Assembly (NCBI GenBank): GCA_023333565.1
Contig: JAJKFH010001941.1
Span: 682,001 to 746,000 of the forward strand
Direction of reading: 5' to 3'
DNA from: Puffinus mauretanicus
Taxonomy: Eukaryota > Chordata > Aves > Procellariiformes > Procellariidae
DNA: 64,000 nucleotides
Within the stretch, counting starts at the first letter, position 1, and every line of letters starts with the position of its first letter. Both the position numbers and the translations under genes were made by a program. The notes below the pieces were generated by a model. That model searched no databases and was not told the origin of the DNA. It worked only from the letters and a program-made list of their open reading frames with translations. This document shows positions 1 to 11,170 of the stretch, piece by piece.

Positions 1-3000
1 TAATTCCCAAGTGACTTCACTATTTGTCCCCAGCTCCCTTAACCTTCATACAGATTCTGCATGCATAATCTGCATGAAATTGAGACGGGAGAGGAAGACA
101 CAATTTTAGTTTTACACAAGCTCTTGGATTAGACTTTGGCATAGGAAGCTCAAGACCAAAGGCCCAGAAGGATCAGCTGGAGTCCTACTTCATCTTGCCC
201 ATCTTTTATCCTCTTTGAGCTTAACAGCTAGCTTTCTCAGAGAACAGACTTGAGCCCTGGTCCTTTTTCTTTCCCTTCTGTTGCCTTTCTTATCCGGGAA
301 GGCCACTCAACCAGTCTTCAACAGCTTAGCCAGTGTGACAAGGACTGTTGCAGCGCTGAGGACACTGTAAAGCTAGCATGGAAGAGAGTCTGTGGTTCTT
401 CCAGGATTCGTCGGTGGTGTGCTTTTTTGTAATTCCCATCTGCATTACATTTTGTGCCTCGTTTTCCAGTCTGGTTTTGTTTTCAAGAAAACAGAAACGC
501 TTTGTGCCACCACATTGCTTTTCTTGTCTGTCATTAGACAAGGGGTAACAAGTGAGAATTCACTGTGGGCATTCACCGAGTCTCCTCTGAGCTCCTCACT
601 TCTCTGCCTTTGAATTTCAGGAAAAAACCTCCCCCCTTCCCTTGTGCCTGTGAAGAAACATTTCAGTTTTAATCTTGCCTTTTAGGTTGCTCTGCTCTCC
701 ATCCCACTGCTGGTTTCACAGAACAGAAATAGTTGGAATATGCCATCTACGGGCCTGAGGAAGGCTTGCAAGCTTTAATAATTGGTTATACCAGGCTGTT
801 CTGCTATTTAAAGAGGGAGACAAGCTGTATATTTTATTAAAGAACTAATGGCAATGTTTGGAGGCCACTCCCAGCCCTCATCTTAAACCACTCCCATTCT
901 AAATATGAACCTGCACGGCCACGCGAGTGCTTCCTGTTAAGAAGCAAATATTGATTGTGCCCTATTCGATAGCACTTTACACTGGGGATAGAAAGGAAAA
1001 GCAGGGGAAAAAAACCTCACCTGATGCTTTTTTTGCTGAAGTATCAATGTGTTGTTCGTACGGATTAACGGCTGACTTCACACAGCTCCTACCGAAGTCC
1101 TGGCTGCTGAGCCAGCCTAAGCTTGCCTAAGACCAGAGCTGGACTTTCTGTTACTCCTCTCAAAGTCATGTTCAGGGATAAATAAGGCTGGCAGCACCTT
1201 TTTAAATTAAAAAGCATTTTGTCCGATAAAAGGCTGCAACATGAAGACCTCAGATACAGCTAATAGGGGTCTGTGCAAAGAAAGCTTTTCCTGAAAGTGC
1301 ACAGCACGACAAATAGTGAGAAATCTCAGCAACAGTATGTAACCAAACCTCAGCGGCAGTGAGAGGTATTTGGGAGGGTACAGACTAATATTCTTATTCA
1401 CGAGGCTGGATTCACTGCCTTTCATACTGGAGCTGCCCAAGGATCAGTAGAGCCAGAATCCGGCCTTGATCCACGGCGTGCACTGCAGCGACAGACCGGA
1501 GGAGAACGAGGATTTCAGGCACACAAAGTAGTCAATGCTCCACGTGATTCGTGCATGCTTTTAGCCCAAAGGTAATTTGAGTTAACCCTCAATGGGAGAC
1601 GGTTAGCTGATCAACTCAAATCACTTGGAATTTGTCTTGAGCTTAGAGCATGCACAGGGACACGCACTGTGTACAAGCCTGATCTCTGGTCGGCTCTTAA
1701 CACCTCTGGGCCTGCGCTTCCCCACACTGCCCAGTGGTCCAAATTCCGCTCTCAGTTACATGTGCCTATAAAAACAGACACATCATGGACTAAGATCAGA
1801 GGAAAGTGGTTCATGTCCCAGTTTATGCCATGGCCACCAGGAACTGACCCAGTGAGACAGCAAGAATATCAGCCAGTGCTTTCAAATTTGGAGTCCACCA
1901 TGCAGGCACCGAGATCTATATTTAGCTCCCTTTGACAAATGAAGGGACATTGTCTGTCCAGCACCTCTCAAGAGAAAGCAACTTACTTAGGTTTTTAAAT
2001 ATTCTAAGCATTCAAGTCAAAGAGGACAGCTGTTACTGTCTCCTCAGAGGTTGCCTATCAACAGTATGTCAAGCAAAGTCTTTCCTGGAATGAGCCTGTT
2101 GCTTTGTGTTAGGGTTTGCCTTAAGCCTGTGCGGTTTGTTCATCGATGCCAGAAAGGTTGTTCCCAGAACAAAAACAGACATAAAAGTCCCCAGATCCTC
2201 ACGGGGAACAATAAAGAATCTATTTATTTGCTAAAAAATATTACAAAGGCATGCAGTAGAAAATGCAACCTAGTCCAGAGATAGCCACTAGCAGACACTT
2301 TACAGTGGACAGAAGACACCAATAATAAGCAAAGGAAGGGGCCCCGGCAGGGCCACAGGCATAAGCAACCTCTGATTAAATCTGCTGCCACCTTCCTGAC
2401 TAAGGCTCACTTTCACTGTCACGCTGGTGTGGCTCACTGGATGCTCCCTCAGAGCAGAGGTGATGCAAAGCCTGGAGGTCCTCCTCAGCCAGCCTCCAGG
2501 TGGTTCTCGGTTCTCTCTCCCAGTGATGCTGTCTTGGGGTTAGTGGCCTTGAGAAATACCGACCAAGTCAATTATACTCACTAAAGAGAAGGACAAGGCT
2601 GAAAGGAGAAGGTTTTAAAGGTGTGTGAGAGGTTTCTATAAATAGCAAGCTAATCTACAGGGGGCAGCCGCTCTGCACACTCGTTTAATTGTTTCTGAAT
2701 AAACATGTTCCTCAGCAAAGTGTGATATTGATTTTCTCAAAGTCGCCCTTGCTACCTGCTCCCTTGCTTGCCATAGACACCACCGCCATTAGGCTCCTCT
2801 CATACACCTACAGCTTATCCATCATCTTTGACCTGCTACTCTCTCCCTTCACATCCTCAGACGCTGGCAGTGTCTAAATCACGCCGACTTTCTGCACAGC
2901 TTCTTACTTGGCTCATATGCATATCCGAATATTCAGCTTTCTCTAATCTCCTAGACAGCTGAAAGCTCTCCTCCAGGCTTGTATTACTTTCTTTGCATCC

Positions 3001-3965
3001 CTACCATGGCTCCCACTTCTCAACAGCATCAAATACATGCATTTTCAAAGCCCTTTCATAAGTGAATTAAGGATCTGGTCTCCCTTTCTGGATACAGATA
3101 GGACTCTTGAAGATCTTCAGTGATGGGCAGAGCCACTGAGAGGCCTGTGGGTGTCCACTGCTTGTAAATTAAAAACTTAAAAGAATAAAATTATAGTTAT
3201 TAGCTGTACTAAAATGAGTGCCAGCACTCCTCTTCATCGCATAGCTCCACAAGGAGCTCCAGGGATAACCATGGGAAGACTCCTCTGAGCAACACAAGCT
3301 GCATGTCTTCCCTCCCTCTTGTCTTTCCCCAATGAGTGTAACTCATAAGAGAAGGAAAGCAAGTGCAAGGAGGGTGCCAGGATCTATCACAGCAGTTGCT
3401 AGTGCCCGTTTGGTGGATCTCAGACCTGTGTCTCGAGAACCGTGTGTTTGGCTTGAAACAACATGGACACACCACCACCGGCACAGCTGTGAGGGATGAA
3501 TGTTGTGCCGTCGCGGCATTACGGGATTTGTGCTCTAGCGAAGCACCAGCCTATGCTCCTGCAAAGGCCCGAAGTTAAGCGGGGAAAAGGGTTCCCCATG
3601 CAACAGCTCTAGCTTCCCCTTTGTTATTCACAATTTGTTAGATGGGGCAGGTAGTTTACTGTGGAGCTCTGCTTTTCAAATCCGTATAGTTGCTGGAAGT
3701 GATGGTTACATTTTTATGCCAGGTGCAGAGGAGTATCTGGCTTTTTATCCACAAATAAACATTTTTCTGGTACATGTGTTTGAAGTAGCCATCCCAGCAT
3801 TTAGGTTTCCTTATGCTTAATTCCAGTATTTTTCCTGTGGGTTAGTTCAGAAACACTGAGGAGAGAAGCTTCGTAATTTAGTAATTAATGTAACCTTTCC
3901 AGGGACAGAAATCAGGTATGATCCTACATGTGTGCTTTCAGGTGGGACACAAGAAGGCAAAAAAA
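1..3965. other. Intergenic DNA, no gene recognised
   Basis: Non-coding AT-rich sequence upstream of PARD6G. The open frames here are short (below 100 codons), overlap each other on both strands, and resemble no family I know. The only repeat I recognise is a relic at 1736-1772. The stretch could be distal regulatory sequence of PARD6G or of a neighbour to the left; nothing visible decides this. Confidence 0.6.
1736..1772. repeat. Fragment of ancient sauropsid palindromic repeat
   Basis: The stretch beginning GGTCCAAATTCCGCTCTCAG, followed by TTACATGTGCC, closely resembles one arm of an interspersed repeat that I remember from bird, turtle and crocodile genomes (GGCCAAATTCTGCTCTCAG followed by TTACACC). 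Only the left arm is recognisable. The family name is not certain to me, so none is given. Confidence 0.4.
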
Positions 3966-4025
3966 TAGAATAGAATAGAATAGAATAGAATAGAATAGAA
4001 TAGAATAGAATAGAATAGAATAGAA
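3966..4025. repeat. (TAGAA)12 pentanucleotide microsatellite
   Basis: Twelve uninterrupted copies of TAGAA make a perfect 60-bp array, directly preceded by a run of A. On the other strand it reads TTCTA. Perfect arrays of this length are usually polymorphic. An A-rich start of this kind often grows from the tail of a retroelement. Bird CR1 LINEs end in short ATTCTATG-like repeats, so an origin in a CR1 tail is possible but unproven, because no CR1 body is visible next to it. Confidence 0.97.
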
Positions 4026-4489
4026 GCTCAGGTTTGAGACACCAAAGATTTTTCCACAGCGGTTCACCTTTATCCACTCTAAATGCATTCTTCCAGACAC
4101 ATGCCCTAAGTCTGATATGTGTAAAACATAAATCTAAACCATATGCTGTGAACTGCTGGGCCTGACAGTCTAAAATATCCACGAGACCACAGAATAGAAA
4201 TCTCATTACGGCCTGATGGCTGTTGTGCAAATGCTTTAAGTCCATATTTTATTCTTACCCTAATGATCGTGGACGTTGGATGGAGAGCAGAATGCTAATG
4301 TTTCCTTCACTTGGCAGGAGATGGCTGTATATCCCAGCCCGTTCAGCGCTTACGTGTTTTGCTGTTTGATTTGTGGCCGGCTCTCTTCTCCCGCTGCATT
4401 GGCGCAAACACCAGCGAAATCCAACATTTCCAGCCGGCTGGGCGTACAGCAGATGAAGCAGCAGCTTATTAAAAGAACAGCCCTTGGAA

Positions 4490-4716
4490 GCGTGAAGCAG
4501 TTAATGCTTTCGTGAGGGCGATAAAAGGAAGAACGGCGGTGGGGACGGGGAGGCCTCCCCAGGTCACAGCGGGGCTGGGGCGATGCCGGCGGCGGAGCCC
4601 ATGGCTCTCCCCTCCAGGGCTTGGCTCCGGGCACCTCTGCCCCGGCTCAGCGCTGCACCCACCGACCGGAGCACGGGGCGGGCGCTGCTCTCAGGTGACA
4701 CGGCCCACCCCGGTTC
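4490..4716. promoter_or_regulatory. Small CpG-dense islet (orphan CpG island candidate)
   Basis: Within about 230 bp I count roughly 21 CpG dinucleotides in GC-rich sequence, while the flanking kilobases are CpG-poor. It is shorter than a typical promoter island and no gene start is recognisable. It could be an orphan island, an enhancer, the promoter of an unannotated non-coding RNA, or a GC-rich repeat remnant. Reading frames crossing it run on both strands and reflect only its stop-poor composition. Confidence 0.45.
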
Positions 4717-7700
4717 AGAAACAAGCACTTTGGGGTTTAATTCTGCTTTCTTTGACTGGTTCAGATTCATGCAGTGGTACCAACCCACCAATACTGTAAA
4801 TAAAAGGGAGACATGAAATTGTGGGGGCTTTAGGGTGCTATCACAAATGATGATTTATTTTCCTTTATTTTGTGGTCTCACTGGCATGCTGCCTGTCTCA
4901 TTTTACAGTTAAGAAATGTGGACCTCCATCACATGGTGCTTGTCACCTAACTCTAGACAAGCTCTGACATCTCCTTTTGTTATTTCTAGATGAATAAAAC
5001 AGCAGAAACACTGGTGTATATAAAGGAATTACACACATCTTGTGATTTTGAAAGAACTGCATCTTCATTTGGTCTTTATGGAGGAGAAGTTTTGCTGCTT
5101 CAGGAGCCCTTGGACGTCTTCTGCTTGAGGCTCGGTGGATCCAGGTGATGATACCCCGTGCCCCCCTGTGCCTCCTTGCCACCTGGGCTCTCCATTTGCT
5201 CTGTAAGTTTTACCAGTGCCAGAAACTCACAAACTGTAATTTATACTTACTTGTGAGAACAGGCAGTACCTGCAACAAGAGCACCTCCTCCCGAGTAAGA
5301 AACTTTCCACTTTGCAAGGTGATCAGTCCTGCCCATCCTTCCCTCCCGCACCGTAGTGCTTGATTTGGAGTTGCCCCAGAAAGCCCGGTTTAAAAGCTTG
5401 CACCGCGCTTGGTGATGGACCGCTCCGAGCCCTTCAACGCATCTGTACAAGCCCAGCCACAGGGCAAAGGATTAAGGCTTGTGCTTCAGGTGTGCAATAA
5501 TGCTCTACTCAGCAGAGGCTGTAAGTCCCAACAAAGTCAAAGGAGAGATGTGCTAAAAGTTAGTTGGGTGCTTCCATACGTTACGGAGTGAAACACCAGT
5601 CTTTACCGTCACGTAACAAAGTGCAGCAAGTGGACAAAGTGCTTCATGGACATAACTTTGGGATTGGTAAGAATGTGAATAGAAAGTACTGGAGTAGGCA
5701 AAACAGATCAATATCAGTCTCAGAGAAAAAATCCTAAGGAAGAGGAGTAGAATAACACTAGGTTATTTTTTAAGTTATTATTTACCAGATAGACCAAGTG
5801 TCTATTTGAAATTAACAGCAACATTGGTCAAAAAATCTCCTTAAATCCACCAGAGTCAACAGAAAAAAGGTTCTGGCATTGAAATGTCTGCCAGATCAGA
5901 TTTCATGTCTGAATAGGAAGGTCGATTTGGGATTTAAAAGTCCATACCAAAACAGGGTAGCCCAAATACCATGTTAAAATATAAAATTATTTTTTCCTCC
6001 CTGTTCCCACAATTGTAAAAAATTGGTAGGTGGGGTAAATGGTGTATGGCTCTTTACTCCCTTGGATGCCTCCGCTGCTAGCCAGAGACAGCGCAGCGCT
6101 CCTCGGAGCTGGCAAAGACAGGAGGAATTCCTTTCGTAACATCTGCCTACGTGAGGGTCCTGGAATTTGCATCTTCCCCAGCCTGTTTTAGCTCACCTCA
6201 CTGCCTTCTTGGCATTCCTCTCTTGTCCAGGAGATAAGAGCACATTTCCAGAACCAGTTTTGCAATTACCCATCTTCTAAGTTTTCTTTCCTGACCTTTA
6301 AAGGGGATGCACCGAATAAATGCCATTGTACAAGAGCCAGACTTTCTGCTGGGTGGCTATTTCAAAGGAGCAAATATGATCTTTTCATAAATACCACGTC
6401 AGGCCCATGTAACTCGCAACTTATCTATAACAGTCCTAATGCACACCGTGGAAGCCGGGGCTAGTGTTGCACAAGAACATTCGTCTAAAGCATTTCAGAA
6501 CTGCGAAGCAAGGTAGACAGCTAAATTTTTGAGCAAGCTGCTTAGCAGTTGTTGAGTTTAGCTTTTACTTCAGTTTCATGAAGCATTTAAAACTATTCAG
6601 AGTTTAGAAGAAAATTATAAAAACATTGCAGCCTGTGAATTATTTGTTAAGCATCTCGTCTTGGCATTCAAAACCCAAACTGGTCACCTAGGAACGAGGA
6701 CAGAAAACTCTTCTGTGACGTTGAGTGTAGCAGTTTGTCCCCACCGACCAAACATTTCAAGCCTCCTTCAAAGCCTTTTGGGGTTCACATATCCCAACAA
6801 GGCTCACCTGAACTGGACAGAAAACAGCTTTAATGAAAAGCTTACCCAACTTTCCCATTCTTTTCTGGCTGTCATGATATCCTCAGGAGGAAAAAATGGC
6901 CCCTTTCCTTTCTTTGGTGTGTATTGGCTCCACGCTTGTGTCACCAAATCTGGGCGGTGGAAGGCCAAAAGAAGCCCCTTGTTTTACTGAGCAGCTTGGC
7001 ATGGACCTGGGGTGCCCTTACCTAGGTGGCGGTCAAAAAGCAGTATTTGTTGGCAAGCACGGCAGGGTCACAAGCATCATCGCTTCGGTTACCCCTTCAT
7101 TTCCCAAATACAGCAGTGTATGAGAGGATTTTGCCCAGCGTGGAAGAGCCATGAATTCAGAGCATCACGCCTCGTAGCTGGCTTCCCTGCTATACACGTG
7201 TAGCATAAATAGCTAAATCTTCCTCCGCTTGTCTACCTCCCTCTGGTGCACACACGGATGGCAGGTTGTGAATCTTGAGGAGGTGGTGCATCCCTGTGCC
7301 TCAGTGCGTTGTGTTCAATGCTTTTGCTCACAGTTTCTGCAATGAGAGCTTAGCGTGTAGCTCGAACAGATTAGGGCCGAATATTTTATACTTAGTGGAA
7401 GCAAAGATACCAGCTCAGGTGTTTTTTTAGTCCCAGCGGGTGTCCCTTGGCATTTTTACAGGGCTGGATGCTTCTTAAAAATGTGGCCCTAAGACCTTTG
7501 GTGGAAGCAAAAGAGATTCCTGCTATTTGTGCTTAAGATGCGAAAATGATAAAGGTCCTTTCTGTCTGCGGTTGTCCCATGCAAAATCGACAGCGTTTGC
7601 CACATCCTGAGACAAAGGCTGGCATACCAATACCGAATGCATGAGGAAAAAATAGTTAATGACCAAACTGCAGAGCACTTGCTTCGCTCTGTGCTTTATG

Positions 7701-8719
7701 GATAAACGCGCATAGACAGATCTTAGTCTAAAAAGCTCTGATGTAACATACGCTGCTGCTGAGGCTGAAAATACATGTGTACTCTTCATCTCACACGGCC
7801 TGATTTTGCTTATTGAGACACAGTAGGTGCTGGCACTTGAAGCATAACTTTCAGTTTTAAATCTTCTGACTTTCATAACTAGTGCCCAGATAACCTCCAT
7901 TTCTTTGGCTAGATTTAAACATCAATGCTTTGTGGCGGTGGAAGTGTTTTAAAAGGAGCAACTCCTCCAAGAGGTTTCTGGGGGCTAGAGAGCCAGCTTG
8001 CTTGAGAGCAAGTGTAATAAAATTGTGAATAACCACTTTTCTTCTGCAATTTTCAGAAGGGCAGAATAAATCAGAGCCACAAAAGGGATGTTAGAGAGTC
8101 AGCAGAGCCAAAGTAATTTAAAGTTTAGCCTTCATCGAGCCGTTCCTTCTTTTCTCTGGCAAGGTAAAGTATTTTGTGGCTCTATACCGACCCTCCCACG
8201 AATAATCCAGAAAGTTGTACTATCTGCTGAGCCCGGGGGTAACTTCATTAGTACTCACCACATCTTATTTGAATTACACATACAGTTGGGTGTTTAAATT
8301 ACAGGAAGACTTTGTGTTTAAGAGTTTCCGCATCATGCCGAGGCTTGGGAAAAAAAGTCAGGTTTGACACATAATAGGGATTGATGTGCTACTTCAAATG
8401 CTGGTGTTACTGGAAAGGAAGGAACTTCCACACAGGAAGAGCAAGGGAAATTATACAGGAATCAATAAAGGACACTAAAAATAGTGTTTGACTTATCTTC
8501 CATGTGAGTCAAAATGCCCTACTCAGGGGATGCACATGCTATGTCTTGGCTGGTATATTCAGACTGCTCTTACTGGTGTTCAGGTTGTCAGGATTTCCTC
8601 ACAAGTCAACGGAGACAGACAAGCGCCTCTAGAGAACAGTTCATCCCACCTACCTAAGGAATTGCCAGCAAAAAAAGAGCGTGCTGAGAGCCTGCTCTTT
8701 TCCTAATTGCCATCAGCTT

Positions 8720-8743
8720 CACATGCTTAAAGTCAAGCATGTG
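8720..8743. repeat. Perfect 9-bp inverted repeat (hairpin)
   Basis: CACATGCTT and its exact reverse complement AAGCATGTG are separated by six bases. No T-run follows, and there is no sign that it is a terminator or a microRNA. It may be a chance or relic palindrome. Confidence 0.6.
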
Positions 8744-11104
8744 CTTAATTACTTTCCTGGAGAGAACTTGAGGAGCTGAGCGCCTGGAAGGACTGAACTG
8801 CTAGCTTGGAGGAAAAGAAAGAAATTAGCAAGTATTCTGGATGAACCTGATGAACAAAACCGGGAAATGGGGAGAGCTTGCCTGCAAGGATGACTAAGTT
8901 GCAGGCTCAGAAGCATAATAGGTCCCCAGAGAGAGAATATGATTAGTCAGGTAATTTTCAGGTAATATGCTTTCATCATTTTCTACTTAGCATTAATTTT
9001 CTAAAATGTCGGGCGGGAGCTTGCTCAGAGGGGAGGAGGGAGGCAGCGGCAGGGGACGGGGATGGGGTGGTGTGGCCTTGGGGGTGCTGTGCTGTGGTCC
9101 CTGAGCCCCCACCACCCTCAGCCTCGTGCTGGCTCTGCTTTTGTCTAGAGAGATGCTCTGCGAGCCGCTCCCCCTCTTTCCAATCATGAGGCCCTTATGT
9201 CCGCACCAGCACAGGATGGTCACGCTCATGACATTTGTGATTAGGGAAAGGGGAGCCACCACGGCTGCAGCGGTTTGCCCACACGTTGGAAAAGACTAGA
9301 TCCTTTGGGATTCAAAGCGGGACCTTCAGCTCAGAAGTTCACAGGGATTTTAGCCGAGCAAAGCAGAAGTAAAACTAAGCAACGTAAGTTCGGAGATGCT
9401 GCTGCTAACCAAGGCGCTGACAAACAGTGGAGCGTGTGGCAGGGAAATTGATGGGCGTATGGCTAATTTTGGGGGGAGGGAAGGGTGTCACTCAGCTTTC
9501 TTCACATTTGGGAGGTTCTTAACATTTCTACGCTATATCTGACTAGTCAACTAATGAGCTCTATTAATCAGATCTGTTTTAAGCCTATATTTACATGAAC
9601 ACTCTTAAAGAACAACAGATTATATGATTGCAAAATACATTAGTACCTAAGGTCCTTCTGCAAAATGTGAGAAAAGACGGTTTGGGCACAATTAAGATTT
9701 TTGTTTCTTAGACACTATTAGAGCCTATTACAACAAACTCCTCAGGGCTTTCTACACTCCTTAATGGGGATTGTGTGACTAGATCGAGAGCAGTACAAGG
9801 CCCTAAATTTGAAGAGTATAGCCTGTAACAAGTCACAGAAAGTTTTTAACATCGCCCCTGTTAATCAGCACCAGGCAAACATGTGCAAGAAATAATACCC
9901 TCCCTGCGTGCCCCCCACCTCCAACCTCCCCATCTTGCAAACAAAAAACTGCCAGAGCCAACAGATCTGTTCTGGCTTGTTTTATTTCACTTTGTGTTTA
10001 TTAAAATGCTGTGTTTGCAGTTTATATTTCTTGGCACACTGTTATTTCAATGACATTTAAACAAGAACAGCATAAGCAACAGGCAGGCTGAGAGAGTAGC
10101 TTGTTTCACTCCACGTTTTGGAAGGATCCTGTGTAGTCTTATAATCATCAATTACGTTATCTGTGCTATTCGTTTGCTTTTGATTTACTTACTTCGGAGG
10201 GTGAACACAAGCTCAGCTGTTTCCCTTTGTTTTCTACTCGCTTCCGCTTTCAGTTTCTCAAGTACAAGCACAACAAATAGGGTAACAACCAAGTTAATCT
10301 ACCAGAAGCAAATGTTTACAACCCAAGAGAATTGTTTGCATGGATGTTTTAACTCAATAGCAAAAAAATCTTTATTAAAAACAGGGTTTGTAACGTGTGA
10401 TTTCACTTCCTTCTCTTCCACAAAGCCAGCACTTGGTATCCAAACTCCCTGGCACGGAGCGAGTACCGGTACCGCTTTGGAGGCTGGCTGTCCCCTGGCT
10501 GATAGCTGCTCGCTTAGTCGTGTGAGTTTTTGACAAGGCAGCAGAGGAGAGCGCCTGCAGCTCTTCGTGGGTTGGCATCATCCAGAGCATCGCTGCAGGC
10601 ATTTGTTTCGGCTTTTTAAAACCATCGCCGGTTCCCAGAGAGGTTGTTCAGGAACACTCAAATCAAGCTCTGTTACCTTCTCCTCTGCACAAGTTGTAGC
10701 TATGTCTGTACGAGTAAATTCATTGTGCCCCGCACCATTCCCTGGCACTAAGTGCCCCATGACCATATATTTAACCCCTCCTACCCACCAAAGAGTGTGC
10801 CTAAACCCAAGCTGCCTTCCGGGAACGGTCCCTGGGCCAAGAGCTCTTTGGAAGATGCTCTTTGGCAGGAGCTATGCTAATGATTTAACAATGCTTTGCA
10901 ATTGTTCAACAATTTGAACAGAGTTGTTTAACAGCAGGACAAGCAAGTTCTGTCTCCGGGGAATGGTCCCTGGCATTGTTAGTGGTGGTGGGCCTAGGCT
11001 AGTAAACCAAGGTCCGCGTGTGACTCCTCTTCCTGCTGCTTGCTGAAGCTCGGCTTGCGAGTCCCACCCTGAGTCCCAGCCTCGTGTTCTTTGCTCCCAG
11101 AGCT

Positions 11105-11170
11105 GGGTGTTCATAGCCAGGCAGCACAAACTTGGTGTCATCCACAAACTGCATAAACTTCACCCCTTGC
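11105..11170 (-). mobile_element. Ancient CR1-type LINE fragment with reverse transcriptase motif
   Basis: Read on the minus strand, this stretch encodes QFVDDTKF, with FVDD at 11137-11148. It corresponds to the FADDTK catalytic motif of CR1-family reverse transcriptases. The two aspartates are the metal-binding pair of the polymerase active site in that family. The nucleotide sequence on the plus strand (AACTTGGTGTCATCCACAAA) also matches the antisense form of avian CR1 copies as I remember them. Similarity fades on both sides, so this is a short, decayed and inactive piece. The element edges are approximate. Confidence 0.5.

Larger units (their letters stand above)
4026..11104. other. Intergenic DNA with one CpG-dense islet
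   Basis: No gene is supported. Apart from the CpG-dense islet at 4490-4716 and a hairpin at 8720-8743, I see only unique, mostly AT-rich sequence with short chance reading frames on both strands. Part of it may be conserved non-coding DNA, but that cannot be judged from one sequence. Confidence 0.6.

Noticed and set aside
10874..10881. ATGCTAAT as an octamer-type transcription factor site
   Set aside because: An eight-base match is expected by chance in a window of this size and has no supporting context.
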